Assembly: GCF_036226685.1 (NCBI RefSeq)
Contig: NZ_CP109009.1
Span: 8,769,315 to 8,833,314, forward strand
From: Streptomyces sp. NBC_00690
GTDB lineage: Bacteria; Actinomycetota; Actinomycetes; Streptomycetales; Streptomycetaceae
DNA: 64,000 nt
Direction of reading: 5' to 3'
Made by a program: the position numbers and the translations under genes. The notes beneath the pieces are model-generated. The model ran no database searches, was not told the DNA's origin, and saw only the letters and a program-made list of their open reading frames with translations. Shown here piece after piece: positions 1 through 8,967 of the stretch. Within the stretch, counting starts at the first letter, position 1; each line of letters begins with the position of its first letter.

Positions 1-282
1 GAAGCGGACCCGGAATCCGAAGTCGAAAGCAGCGAAGAAGGCGGAGCCCGGCAGGCAACGCAAGCGACTCCAAATGGCAGGACAGCGACGCTTCTTCGCC
101 GGGCAGTCGCGCCGGCCGTCGGTCCCAGCAGAACCGGATCGGCAACGCGGCCGCGCCCCGCGCCCTATCCCGGCTGCGGCACTCGAACGCCTGGCTGTGG
201 AAACGATGCCGGGCATCGTCGACCGACGAGCGTGGAGTTCACCGACGTGGAGCGGCTCGACATCGAGCTGTGATTGTCCGCC

Positions 283-331
283 GTGCCGAAGGAGCCTCGA
301 ACTGTGCGCCGGTTCGAGGCCCCTTCGGCAC
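283..331. terminator. 20-bp stem hairpin, terminator-like
   Basis: An almost perfect inverted repeat: GTGCCGAAGG...GCCTCGAAC at 283-302 pairs with GTTCGAGGC...CCTTCGGCAC at 312-331 around a loop of about 9 bases. It follows directly after the stop of the partial reading frame ending at 271. Such U-tract-free hairpins are common terminators in Streptomyces. Confidence 0.6.
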
Positions 332-400
332 GCCCGGCTCGTCGCGGACACGAGCCGGGCCGGGACGACGGGCCTGCGGCGGGTCCGGGTCCACTTCGCC

Positions 401-430
401 TGGTGCTCCCGCCGTACGACGGGAGCACCA
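401..430. terminator. 11-bp stem hairpin, terminator-like
   Basis: TGGTGCTCCCG (401-411) pairs perfectly with CGGGAGCACCA (420-430) around an 8-base loop. It is the second strong hairpin in this gene-poor stretch and is probably a transcription terminator. Confidence 0.5.
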
Positions 431-644
431 GCGGATGACGTCGGATCCTTACCGCGAGCGTCAACATCCGGCTGGTCGTCGTGACGCCCGAGGTGCTGGG
501 ACGCGGCGCCCGTGACCGGCGCCTCGATCTGCGTACCGTCGAACTGGCCAAGGACCTCGGCGAGATCGGCGTGGCGGGGCGCGAGGGCCTGCTGGACGAA
601 CCGCTCTGGTACTGGCCGAAGCGGCAGCCCCGCAGACCCTCAGG

Positions 645-1490
645 TCAGGCCTGGCCTGGTGCCCTGCCCCGGACGCGGTGCACCGCGTAGGCGACGGCGA
701 ACACCGCGGCGTCCAGCACCCCCGTGAACAGCAGCAGCTCACGCGCCTCGTGGATGGCGAACTCGTACACCAGCAGCCAGGGCAGCGTCGCGATCAGCGC
801 GCCTGCCACCCGTACGTCCTTCGGGCCGCCGCGGACAACGGCGACGGACAGCGCCCCTGCCAGGACGACGGACGGCCATACGACCGCGCCGCCGAATTCC
901 GGCTGGACCCCCAGCAGATCCATGGCGAGCAGCGGAACCGCGGTGAGCGCCGCAAGCCAGGTCAGCGTGCTGCGGTCCTTGGCCGAGACGGGCGGCAGGT
1001 CCGGCGGGCAGCCGAGTACGACCAGAGCGACGAGCAGACCGGCCGGCCCCCGGGTCCAGCCGAAGCCGAACATCAGCAACTCCGCTGCCACCACCACCGC
1101 GGCGACCGCGACCAGGACCTTCGCTGTGCGCCAGCGGCCGGCCATGGCGCACAGCGCGGCGAGCGCCATCAGCGCGCTCTCCGCCGCCGCGAGTATCCAG
1201 ACGGGCTCGGTCACCATGTTCCGGGAGTGGAACAGGAATAGCAGGATGAACAGGGCGTACCCCGCCGTCCCCGCCAGGATGTACGGCGTGGCTGCGGCCA
1301 GCGCCCTGCCTCCCTGATCGGCCGAGGTGGTCCGCAGCCGTACCCGCAAGGCGTGCGCGACGAGGTCGGCGCCCTCCCGCAGTCGGGCTGGACGGTCGGC
1401 GTCGGCGGTGGCTTCTGCGTAGAGCGCGGCGATCTCGTCGCCGTGGGCGCGCCGGTAGCCGGCGGGGTAGAACGACAGCAACCGGGTCAC
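645..1490 (-). CDS. integral membrane protein, partner of PadR regulator
   Basis: A 281-residue hypothetical membrane protein with a basic N-terminal soluble stretch (about residues 1-60, beginning MTRLLSFYPAGYRRAHGDE). This is followed by about six to seven hydrophobic segments to the C-terminus. The N-terminal pattern is that of the permease-prefix-like proteins often paired with PadR regulators. Its ATG overlaps the stop of the PadR gene upstream by 4 bp, so the two are translationally coupled. It is probably the target or effector gene of that regulator. No enzymatic motif is seen. Confidence 0.75.
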   Translation of the reverse strand: MTRLLSFYPAGYRRAHGDEIAALYAEATADADRPARLREGADLVAHALRVRLRTTSADQGGRALAAATPYILAGTAGYALFILLFLFHSRNMVTEPVWILAAAESALMALAALCAMAGRWRTAKVLVAVAAVVVAAELLMFGFGWTRGPAGLLVALVVLGCPPDLPPVSAKDRSTLTWLAALTAVPLLAMDLLGVQPEFGGAVVWPSVVLAGALSVAVVRGGPKDVRVAGALIATLPWLLVYEFAIHEARELLLFTGVLDAAVFAVAYAVHRVRGRAPGQA

Positions 1491-1846
1491 GCGAGTGCCC
1501 CCTTCGGGTTCGGGCCGGGGCGGAGGGAGAGTAGCCCGAGGCGGCGTTCGGCTTCGGCTGCGGTGGAGCGCAGCCGCGCCGCCTCGGCGCCGAGCACGTC
1601 GCGCCCAGCGGCGGTGAGGGCGTAGCTGATGCGCGTCCGGCCGTCGACGATCTCCTCGCTGTGCACCTGGATCAACTCCTGCTGCACCAGCCGGTCGAGG
1701 GCGCCGTAGAGGGTGCCGGTGCGCAGCCGGACCCGGCCGCCGGAAATGCCGAGGACTTCCTTGACGATGGCGTACCCGTGCCGCGGCTGGTCCGCCAGGG
1801 CGGTGAGCAGCAGCAGGGTCGGTTCCTGCATCGGTCGGTCTGTCAT
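1487..1846 (-). CDS. PadR family transcriptional regulator
   Basis: A 119-residue winged-helix regulator of the PadR family. It shows the typical N-terminal pattern (EPTLLLLTALADQPRHGYAI), the wing-region motif LRTGTLYGALDRL, and a short C-terminal helix. The ATG at 1846 is preferred over upstream in-frame starts because the family pattern begins here and the palindromic operator lies just upstream. The membrane protein gene downstream is coupled by an ATGA overlap. It likely represses its own two-gene operon. Confidence 0.85.
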   Translation of the reverse strand: MTDRPMQEPTLLLLTALADQPRHGYAIVKEVLGISGGRVRLRTGTLYGALDRLVQQELIQVHSEEIVDGRTRISYALTAAGRDVLGAEAARLRSTAAEAERRLGLLSLRPGPNPKGALA

Positions 1847-1853
1847 GACAGCA

Positions 1854-1895
1854 CTATAGGTCGACCAGCGACATATGTCATCTACCGACCTATAG
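1854..1895. promoter_or_regulatory. PadR operator candidate
   Basis: CTATAGGTCG (1854-1863) and CGACCTATAG (1886-1895) form a perfect 10-bp inverted repeat. Centred between them is GACATATGTC (1870-1879), itself a perfect palindrome. The array lies immediately upstream of the PadR start codon. It is AT-rich compared with its surroundings, as expected for an autoregulated promoter/operator. Confidence 0.6.
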
Positions 1896-2065
1896 AACCT
1901 GCCAACAACCCCGACGAACCGAACCCGCGAACCGAATCTACGAGATGACGCTCGGAGTCCCGCCCGGTGGTCCTTCGGGAGAGGAGAGGGCGAGCGGGCC
2001 CGGGAGGTTGCCCCGGCGGCCGAGCGCACAACGCGCGTCCCGGAGACGGTGGAGGGTCGTGACCG

Positions 2066-2344
2066 TCACGTTCCGGCCGGTCTCCACCACCAGCCGGCGA
2101 GGAGACCGCACGCGACCGGTACTGCGGCGTGGACTGACCTGGGCGGTGCGAACTGGTCTTCGCTCGGCCAGTCCCAGGGGATCGGGACACGGACCCGGAA
2201 CAGGACGTCTCCGGCGTCCTGGACGGACAGGAACGCGACCGCGGTGTCCTCCCGTACGGGCCGCGGGGTGAGCGGATCGGTGGTGACCGCCTCGGCCCCA
2301 GCCCGCCACAGTAGATAGGCCGACGCGTCCGACTCGACCAGCAT
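2066..2344 (-). CDS. small hypothetical protein
   Basis: A 92-residue frame starting MLVESDASAYLLWRAG and containing DVLFRVRVPIPWDWPSEDQF, with Streptomyces-like codon use. The hydrophobic C-terminal stretch (HAAVPVACGLLAGWWW) may be read-through past the natural end. I do not recognise the family. It could be a remnant of a longer gene, because no clear upstream domain or partner is present. Confidence 0.4.
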   Translation of the reverse strand: MLVESDASAYLLWRAGAEAVTTDPLTPRPVREDTAVAFLSVQDAGDVLFRVRVPIPWDWPSEDQFAPPRSVHAAVPVACGLLAGWWWRPAGT

Positions 2345-3289
2345 CTCCACTCGGGATCCAGCACGGGCACACACTCTCCAACGTTGAGGGGGGACTTCCC
2401 CGGCAGCGTCACCGATCCGCTGGCCCCGTACAGGCAGGGAGACCACAACCCTTGCCCGTTCTCCCGCCGGGCGGGCAGCAAACCCCTCGCCAGGTCCACC
2501 CGGCGGGCATCCGTCCCCGGCGGAACCGCACCAGTAGTGCCGCCCTGCGTCGTGACGTGATGCGCGCGCCCTGTTTCGGATGCGGCACTTCACCGCCGAA
2601 CTGTGGCGACGATGTCGCGCACTCTTGTGCGCACCACGAAGTTCAACACCCAATGTGCGCACCGCGCCCGGCGCGCACCTGTTCGGTCCGGGTGCGCACC
2701 AGCCGCCACTTGTCCAGGTTCGGCCAGGAGCGCGTTGTCCCTTGACCGGGTTCGCTACGTGCGGCATACCACCCATACCGATGAGGGAGATGTCCCTGTC
2801 CCGACCAGGCGCGACGGCCCGAGGGAGAGCCACGGCCGCCCGGGGCGTGTCGGCGGACTTCGCGGATAGCCACGCAGCGGCTGCCGTTCCCGGTCGTGCC
2901 CATCTTTTCGTCGGCAGTTGAGACGACATGCGCGATCTCGTTGAGAGCCTGGCCGCGCCCAACGGCATGCCGCCTATGCTGCGATTCTTGCCGCTCAGCC
3001 CGAATCCCCGCCCGGACTGTCCGTCAGTGAAACTGGGCCTATCAGGTGGGCCCGCCGCAATGTCCGCGACTACGAGCACGTCTGCCCAGCATGCCGAAGC
3101 CCACCTGCACTGGGCCTTCACCACCTTCATGACAAGGCGCCTCACCCGCAAGCACGACCTTGTCGCACGGCACCACTGCGGGCGTCCGGTGATACGGCGA
3201 GGGTGCCGTCCCGCATGCCTCGTGAGTGCGAGAGGGGTCCCGGTCGGGCTGCGAACGGCCTCCGTCCACAGCCCGGACACGGAGAAGGG
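2345..3289. other. gene-poor region with GTGCGCACC-type repeats
   Basis: No supported gene was found in either orientation; long open frames here are GC-rich chance frames. Between 2627 and 2700 the near-palindrome GTGCGCACC occurs three times, with one GCGCGCACC variant, at 2627, 2655, 2671 and 2692. This may be a binding-site cluster or chance GC-rich repetition. Confidence 0.3.
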
Positions 3290-3598
3290 TCAGACGGTGG
3301 CGGCGATCCAGCCGATCGTCTCCTCGGCGTGTGTGCCGTCGGAGGTGACCTTGCCGGCGGCGTGGAGCTCGTTGATGCGGATCTTGAATCCGCTGACGGT
3401 GACGTCCGCGATCCGCAGCCCGGGTGTCTCGGGCCCGTTGAACGTCTGGACGAAGGGGGTGACGATTACCGTGGACCCGGCGGGGAACGGGGTGGGGAAG
3501 GTGACCTGGGTGAAGGTCGACGTGTCGCCGCCCGTGACGGCGACGGGGTGCGTGGAGTTCAACTGCAGCTTGCCCGTCTGAATCAGACTCATGGTCAT
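3290..3598 (-). CDS. H-type lectin domain protein
   Basis: A 102-residue beta-rich protein that fits a single H-type lectin domain. Typical pattern elements are THPVAVTGGDTSTFTQVTFP near the start, TVIVTPFVQTFN and LRIADVTVSGFKIRI in the middle, and ETIGWIAATV at the end. Family members form trimers or hexamers that bind sugars. A GAGGTGG ribosome site precedes the ATG at 3598. It has no signal peptide. It is divergent from the decayed S37 peptidase gene, with a palindromic operator between them. Confidence 0.7.
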   Translation of the reverse strand: MTMSLIQTGKLQLNSTHPVAVTGGDTSTFTQVTFPTPFPAGSTVIVTPFVQTFNGPETPGLRIADVTVSGFKIRINELHAAGKVTSDGTHAEETIGWIAATV

Positions 3599-3709
3599 CC
3601 ACCTCTCGAAGACCGGCCACCGCGTCCGGGCCTGAACCCACCCGCAGTGCCGGACAATTGACGCCTCTCCTGAGACGCCGCGAGGAGACTGCCCGACCGC
3701 TCGTCAGTT

Positions 3710-3726
3710 TAGTGACAATGTCACTA
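3710..3726. promoter_or_regulatory. perfect palindromic operator
   Basis: TAGTGACA-A-TGTCACTA is a perfect 8-bp inverted repeat around one base. It is followed at 3729-3738 by the related TATAGTGATC. It sits in the AT-richer intergenic region between the lectin gene (minus) and the peptidase remnant (plus). TetR- or MarR-type regulators bind such sites, but no cognate regulator gene is adjacent. Confidence 0.5.
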
Positions 3727-3934
3727 CATATAGTGATCATTTCTGAGGGGCCTGCGCCGCGCACCCGGATCTGTTCCGGCGCCAACCGGCCGCTGAGGTT
3801 GCGCGCGGCGCCGGGCACGGTTCGATCTGCCTGCTCTGCGCGGGAGCCGGTTGGTTTCCTCTCCCTCCCGTGGGGGAGGTGCCTGCCGCGCCCGGGGGAT
3901 GTACGGCTCGGGTGTCCGCAGTTCTCTGGGAGGT

Positions 3935-4905
3935 ATGAAAGACACGATGAAGCGCCTGCTCGCACCGGCTCTGCTGACCGCGCTTGCGGTGTCCGGGCTG
4001 TCCGCCTCGGCCTCCTGGGCCCGGCGCGAGTCTCGGGGCGAGAGTACGGCTCCGAGCCGGTCCGGTGCTCCCGGAGACGACGTCCGAGCCCGGATCGCGG
4101 CCATTCCCGGGATGCGGGTACTCGGTGAACGGCCCGCGGCCCCGGGGCAGATCGTCCTCGATCTCGCCTACCGGCAGCCGGTCGACCACGGGCACCCCCG
4201 TCAGGGCTCCTTCGATCAGCGGCTGCCCCTGGTGCACTGGTCGACCTGGCGTCCCATGGTGCTCTACTCCGGCGGCTACGACCTCGGCCCGTCACCGGAG
4301 CGCCGGTCCGAACCGGCCGTACTGCTGGACGCCAACCAGATCACCACCGAGCACCGGTACTTCGGGAACTCCCGGCCCCAGAAGCCGGACTGGTCCAGGC
4401 CCACCATTCGGCAGGCGGCCGACGATCATCACCGGATCGTCACCGCTCTCAAGAAGGTGTACCGCGCCCCCTGGATCTCCACCGGCGGCGCCGCGCTCAA
4501 GTCCGTCCAGCGTGCGGCGCTGAGCCGGCGCGCAGCGATGACCGAGCGGTACGACCGCTGGGCCGAGGCCGAGGGGAAACCTTCCACACCATCGGCAGCA
4601 CGGACCGCGCCTTCGAACTCGCCGTCCTGCGGCTGCCGGCGATGTTCTGGATGCACCAGCCGACAGGCCGCTGCGACTTCGTGCCCACGATGGCGACCGA
4701 TGACGACGCGCTGTTCAGCTGGATCGACCGGGTGACCGCGCTCCCGGTCTACACCGACCAGTCCCTCGACCCCCTTACCCCCTACTTCTACCAACTGGGC
4801 ACCGAGCTCGGCTATCCGCAGTACACCACTCCGCACCTGACCGGGCTGCTGCGCCATCCAGGCGTGCAGGATGTCCGCTCCTATGTGCCGCGGGAGATCT
4901 CGCTG
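3935..4905 (+). pseudogene. S37 family (PS-10) tripeptidyl aminopeptidase, decayed
   Basis: The first part reads as a secreted S37 aminopeptidase: signal peptide MKRLLAPALLTALAVSGLSA, then RPMVLYSGGYDLGPSPERRS, TTEHRYFGNSRP and IRQAADDHHRIVTALK. After WISTGG the stretch expected to carry the nucleophile motif (SKGG in relatives) is missing. The gene then shifts frame at about 4590 and continues as FHTIGSTDRAFELAVLRLPA and FWMHQPTGRCDFVP up to VPREIS near 4905, where homology stops. It is therefore internally deleted, frameshifted and 3' truncated, and cannot encode an active enzyme. Confidence 0.75.
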
Positions 4906-4919
4906 CGCCCTCTCCTCCA

Positions 4920-5223
4920 GCGATTCGAAGCCGTGCTTCCGCCCCGTCGAGACCAGGAACTCCAGCCGCGGACGATGCCTCTGCTTCGTCCTCCAAGTGA
5001 AACCATGGACCGGCTTCGACGACAGCACCGGCACCGAACCCAGATCCCGGACCTGCCAGACGACCTCCGACCCGTTGATCTGCCAAGCGGCCGTCCAGCG
5101 ACTCGCCCAGTTGTCCCGCATCACCAGCCGCGTACGGGCCTCATCCAGGCTCCCGTACGACGACATCAGCCCGTCCAGGACGCACGAATCGGAACGGACC
5201 TGGGGGACAGCCTTCGGATTCAC
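4920..5223 (-). pseudogene. TnsA-like transposon endonuclease, N-terminal fragment
   Basis: The minus-strand frame from the ATG at 5223 carries YGSLDEARTRLVMRDNWASR, then PVHGFTWRTKQRHRPRLEF and GRKHGFESLEE. This is the start of the TnsA-like nucleases that act with TnsB/TniA-type transposases, where the Glu of the FESLEE-type motif is expected to be catalytic. Homology ends at about 4920, where it abuts the oppositely oriented peptidase remnant. It is a broken end of a Tn7-like or heteromeric transposase locus. Confidence 0.55.
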
Positions 5224-5779
5224 CGCACCAGACCACCAGCTCGTACGGCACCCCGCAGCGGTTGATCACAACTGATCACTTCGCAGAGCAATGAGCCGGG
5301 ACGCGGTAGTTGGAATCGGTGCGGCGAGGTGACCTGGCAGTTTTGACCTGCTGGGGCGAGCATGTTGGAACCATCGGGTCAGACTTCTTGCAAGCTTCGG
5401 TGAATTGCCAGTCATGTTGGGACCAGTTCCGGGCATCGCAGGCATGTAGCATCCGTAGTCGCTTTCCCGAGAGGTACGGAACCGAGCGAGCGCGTGCGCA
5501 GGGCCGCGGGTGGGGCGGTGGCGACGGCGGCGGGCGGACAGCTGGTTCTAGCTCTTACGCCCGGGCCCTGTGAACGACTACGCAGCTCTACGAGAGCTCC
5601 TTTCAGCAAGGTGACCCACTCGCCAAGAAGATCGACGTCGTGGGTGCCACTTGATCAACCGGAAGCGCTGAAGCCAGCATTTTCGCCAGGGCCGGCACCG
5701 CCTCATCTTCGGGCAAGAGAAGTACGTCGACGCCGGCTGGATCGAAGGCGCGCGGGCCCGGGGCGGAACCGTCTCGCAC
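5224..5779. other. no gene recognised
   Basis: About 550 bases without a supported gene. Open frames on both strands are short and of chance composition. No clear repeat or terminator was seen. Confidence 0.4.
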
Positions 5780-6415
5780 TCAGAAGTCCACGTCGCTGCT
5801 GGCCTTGTCGGCTCCTCCGCGTCGGGCTGTGCTCGGCAGGGCGTGCGCGAGCAGGGTCTTTGCTGCCGTCCGTGCGTGTCGGCCGTAGTCCGCTTCGCCG
5901 AGCACCATGGCGCGACTGGCCGCCCCGTCCGCGAGGGTGACCAGTTGTTCGGCGAGCGCGGCGGGTTCGTAGCAGCCCAGTTCCGTCACCAGCGCGGTGA
6001 CCAGCCGTACCATCTGCAGTTTCTGTTCGCGGGCGTAGGAGTGGACCGCGCTCTCGGGGTCGGGGAACTCCGCTGCGGCGTCGATGAATGGGCATCCTCG
6101 TACCGGTGTTGCATCCGGCACGGGGTCGAACAGCCCGAGGATCCGCTCCAGCGGGGGGATGTCCTCGCGGTTCAGTACGTCTTCCAGAGTGGCACCCGAC
6201 GCGGTGAGGTCCTGGAGGTGGGCGATCACCAGGTCGCTCTTGGTCCGGAAATGCGCGTAGAGCGTGCGTTTAGACACGGGTGCCGCCTCCGCGACCTGCT
6301 CCATTCCGGTCGCGTTGATGCCGTGGGTCGCGAACAGCTCGGCGGCGGCGGCCAGGATGCGCTCCCGTCCGCCCCGCCCCCGCCCCCTCGCGGATTCCGT
6401 AGTCGTCGCACTCAT
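5780..6415 (-). CDS. TetR/AcrR family regulator
   Basis: A 211-residue TetR-type repressor. It has an Arg/Gly-rich N-terminus, then the helix-turn-helix region ERILAAAAELFATHGINATG...VSKRTLYAHFRTKSDLV (about residues 18-65), and an all-helical ligand/dimer domain containing GCPFIDAAAEF. It is divergent from the nitroreductase remnant at 6517 with a perfect operator between them, so it most likely controlled that gene and itself. Confidence 0.88.
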   Translation of the reverse strand: MSATTTESARGRGRGGRERILAAAAELFATHGINATGMEQVAEAAPVSKRTLYAHFRTKSDLVIAHLQDLTASGATLEDVLNREDIPPLERILGLFDPVPDATPVRGCPFIDAAAEFPDPESAVHSYAREQKLQMVRLVTALVTELGCYEPAALAEQLVTLADGAASRAMVLGEADYGRHARTAAKTLLAHALPSTARRGGADKASSDVDF

Positions 6416-6471
6416 GCATCAAGTATACGGAAGCGTTTACTTCGAGAGGTGACGCCTGCTAGGTTCACGCA

Positions 6472-6493
6472 ATGTAAACGGCTGCGTTTACAT
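6472..6493. promoter_or_regulatory. TetR operator palindrome
   Basis: ATGTAAACG-GCTG-CGTTTACAT is a perfect 9-bp inverted repeat between the divergent TetR gene and the nitroreductase remnant. A half site, AGCGTTTAC, lies at about 6431-6439 closer to the tetR start. This is the expected arrangement for TetR autoregulation. Confidence 0.7.
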
Positions 6494-6516
6494 CGAGCGC
6501 TGTCGAGGAGTCTTTC

Positions 6517-7012
6517 GTGAGCCTGTTGGCCCCCACCGAACTGAGTGACTGTGCGGAGAAGCTGATACGTGGCCGTCACTCGACCCGCGCGTTCCGTCCG
6601 GAGGGTCCTCCAGGCGCGCCGGGCGGCGTTCGGTACCCAGCTGTACGGAGCGCTGGGCATCGCAGCCGACAATCACGAGGCGCGGGCGGCCTACAACGCG
6701 GAAAGCCTGCGCTTCTACGGCGCGCCGCACGCCGCGTTCCTGTTCGTCACCGGGGACGGCGGGGCCCGGCTGGCCGCTGACGTCGGTGCCTACATGCAGA
6801 CCCTGCTCCTGGCAATGACCGCCTACGGCGTGGCGAGTTGTCCGCAGGGGCTGCTGAGCTTCTATGCCGACACAGTCCGCGCCGAACTCGCAGTCGGCGA
6901 AGGGCAACTACTCGTGGGCATCTCCTTCGGCTACGCCGACGGAACGGCACCCGTCAACCACATCAGGACCGAGAGGGCTGCGCTCGAAGCGATCACGACT
7001 TTCCACAGCTAG
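6517..7012 (+). pseudogene. nitroreductase family protein, internally deleted
   Basis: The GTG start at 6517 opens a frame with the family N-terminus (LIRGRHSTRAFRPE). The remainder of a nitroreductase continues in another frame: RRAAFGTQLYGALGI, AAYNAESLRFYGAPHAAF, then GAYMQTLLLAMTAYGVASCP and VGISFGYADGTAPVN to the stop at 7012. The segment between RPE and RRAAFG, normally tens of residues, is missing and the frame changes there. FMN-dependent activity is therefore unlikely. Confidence 0.75.
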
Positions 7013-7059
7013 TCGGTTCGCGCGTGCCCACTACTCCTGGCTGCGGCAGCCCCCCTGCC

Positions 7060-8560
7060 GGGGGGTGCCCCTATGGGTTTGGTCAAGCTGATGGGGCGGG
7101 TTGGGGTTCGTAGAAGGTGCCGTCGCAGGGCATGGCGAAGAGCACGTCGGCTCGTCGTCGGGCGAGGCAGAGGAGAGCTTGGGTGTGGTGTTTGCCCTGG
7201 CTGATCTTCTTGTCGTAGTAGGCCCTGGAGACCGGGTCGGCCAGGGCGGCGAACGCGGAGAGGAAGAAGGCCCGTTTGAGCTGCTTGTTTCCCCTCCTGG
7301 ACGGTTGCTCACCACGGATTGACGAGCCCGAGCTGCGGGTCGCTGGGGCGAGGCCGGCGTAGGCGGCGAGGTGGGCGGCGGACGGGAACGAGCTGCCGTC
7401 GCCGACGTCGATGAGGATGCGTGCTCCGGTCCTGACGCCGATCCCCGGCATGGACGTCAGGACCTTGGAAAGAGGGTGGTCCTCCAGCAGCTCCTCGATC
7501 CGGGCGGCGAGGAGTTTGCGCTGGTCAAGAACTGCCTGGAGCGAGTTGGCGAGGCTGGGAACGATCAGTGCAGCCGCGTCGGTGCCCGGAACGACGACGG
7601 TCTGTTCATCCAGTGCCGTGAAGATGTCATCGACAAGACGCTCGGCCATCCGCGGGGCCTTCGGACGGATCAGCGTCACGAGCCGACGCCGTCCGGCCTT
7701 GCGTATCTGGGCGGGCGAGCCGAAATGGTCGAGCAGCCTGAGCACGGCCGGGTGCTGCACTCGCGGCCCCAGAACCCGTTCCAGCGACGGATGGATCTGC
7801 GTCAGCAGGCCCCGAAGCCGGTTGCTGATCCGCGTCGCTTCACCGGCCAGGTCGTCGTCGAAGCCGACGATCATCTCCAGCTCGGCGATGGTCTCGTCCT
7901 CGAGATCGACCGAGCGGAGCGTGTGAGGCATGACGCGGGCCGCGTCCGCGATGACGAACGCGTCGCGGGCATCGGTCTTGGCCTCGCCCGGGTAGAGATC
8001 GGCGATCCGCCGCATCGTCAGCCCCGGCAGATAGGCGACCGGGCAGCCCATGTCTCTCGCGACGGCCAGCGGCAGTGCGCCGATGGAGGCCGGCTGGTCG
8101 ACCACGACGAGCACGGTTCCGTGCTTGGCCTGCAGTTTCCCGAACACCTCGCGGAGCTTGGGCTCACTGTTGGGCAGCCGCTTGTCGAAGGCTTTCTTCC
8201 CGGCCGGGGTGACGGCGGTGGCGTGGTGTTCGCCCTTACCGACGTCCAGGCCGAGGAAGGCGCCGATGCCGCTGATGTCGATCACGTGCGTCCTCCGGTC
8301 GTCCCTGCCGCCCGGCCGTCCCACGGCACCGATCGCCACATCCACATTACGAAGAGCCTCCCGACCTGCGGAAAGGCCGGTGGTCATGCCCCTAATCAGC
8401 GGTCTGTCGATGCCTCCGGGGCCGGTGACACCACCCCCCAAGACATGCGATCGACAGGGGGAGAAAGTCATGCCAACTCCGGAGGCCGGGCGCCCCATTG
8501 CGGGGCAACCAAAACGGTAATGGGGGGGGCTGCCGCAGCACCTTGGGCTTACCGGCCGCG
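7060..8560 (-). mobile_element. IS110-type insertion sequence (ends approximate)
   Basis: The element comprises the IS110 transposase gene and the non-coding DNA 5' of it. IS110 elements lack terminal inverted repeats, so the ends cannot be fixed by eye. The roughly 230 bases upstream of the transposase start (8286-8520) are where related elements encode their bridge RNA. That stretch has no gene and contains short self-complementary tracts. Confidence 0.55.
7083..8285 (-). CDS. IS110 family transposase
   Basis: A 400-residue IS110-type transposase. The N-terminal DEDD (RuvC-like) half starts at GAFLGLDVGKGEHHATAV and includes VVVDQPASIGALPLAVARDM and KTDARDAFVIADAARVMP. The C-terminal Transposase_20 half contains LTSMPGIGVRTGARILIDVG, HLAAYAGLAPATRSSGSS and RRGNKQLKRAFFLSAFAAL. 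I place the start at the GTG at 8285 because family homology begins there; upstream in-frame ATGs would cross the non-coding end of the element. It appears intact. Confidence 0.9.
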   Translation of the reverse strand: MIDISGIGAFLGLDVGKGEHHATAVTPAGKKAFDKRLPNSEPKLREVFGKLQAKHGTVLVVVDQPASIGALPLAVARDMGCPVAYLPGLTMRRIADLYPGEAKTDARDAFVIADAARVMPHTLRSVDLEDETIAELEMIVGFDDDLAGEATRISNRLRGLLTQIHPSLERVLGPRVQHPAVLRLLDHFGSPAQIRKAGRRRLVTLIRPKAPRMAERLVDDIFTALDEQTVVVPGTDAAALIVPSLANSLQAVLDQRKLLAARIEELLEDHPLSKVLTSMPGIGVRTGARILIDVGDGSSFPSAAHLAAYAGLAPATRSSGSSIRGEQPSRRGNKQLKRAFFLSAFAALADPVSRAYYDKKISQGKHHTQALLCLARRRADVLFAMPCDGTFYEPQPAPSA

Positions 8561-8967
8561 ATGGCACAGCAGGCTGTCACGATGGTCGTCGACCGACGCC
8601 CCCGACTGCGGACCTGCCCTCGTCGGAACCCGAGAAGATCTCGCCGCCCACGACGCCGCGATCCTGCCTGCCCGCGAACCCCGAGATCCCAGGCCCCAAC
8701 CGCTCCACAACCTGATCTTGGTTCCAACCGCTGTGGCCCGGTTCCAACTATCGCGTCCCGGCTCAAGTAACCACAGAGTGACGTCGGCGTCGTTTGCCAA
8801 TAAGCGTGCTGATTTGCCAACTGTGCTGCGTCGTCACACGGATTCCCTATTCACAACCGCCCCGGAAGTCGATGAGATCTATCCACAGGTGCCCTGTTCT
8901 ACGGTCGTGTCTGCTTCTTGGCGTTGTGTGCTCGGAACACGTCGGACAGGCGGAGGTTGCGACGGCT

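Larger units (their letters stand above)
1..644. other. gene remnants, no intact gene
   Basis: No convincing complete gene is seen. A reading frame ending at about 271 (tail ...FTDVERLDIEL) looks like the C-terminal end of a gene that starts outside the window. A short frame at about 480-625 (ELAKDLGEIGVAGREG) looks like another fragment. Two strong hairpins lie between them. Neither fragment could be assigned to a family. Confidence 0.35.

Noticed and set aside
2627..2700. GTGCGCACC repeats as an iteron origin
   Set aside because: Irregular spacing (28, 16, 21 bases), short GC-rich motif and no replication gene nearby; chance is likely.
2066..3280. 404-codon minus-strand open frame
   Set aside because: Only the last ~92 codons look coding; the rest is Arg/Pro-rich chance frame typical of high-GC DNA.
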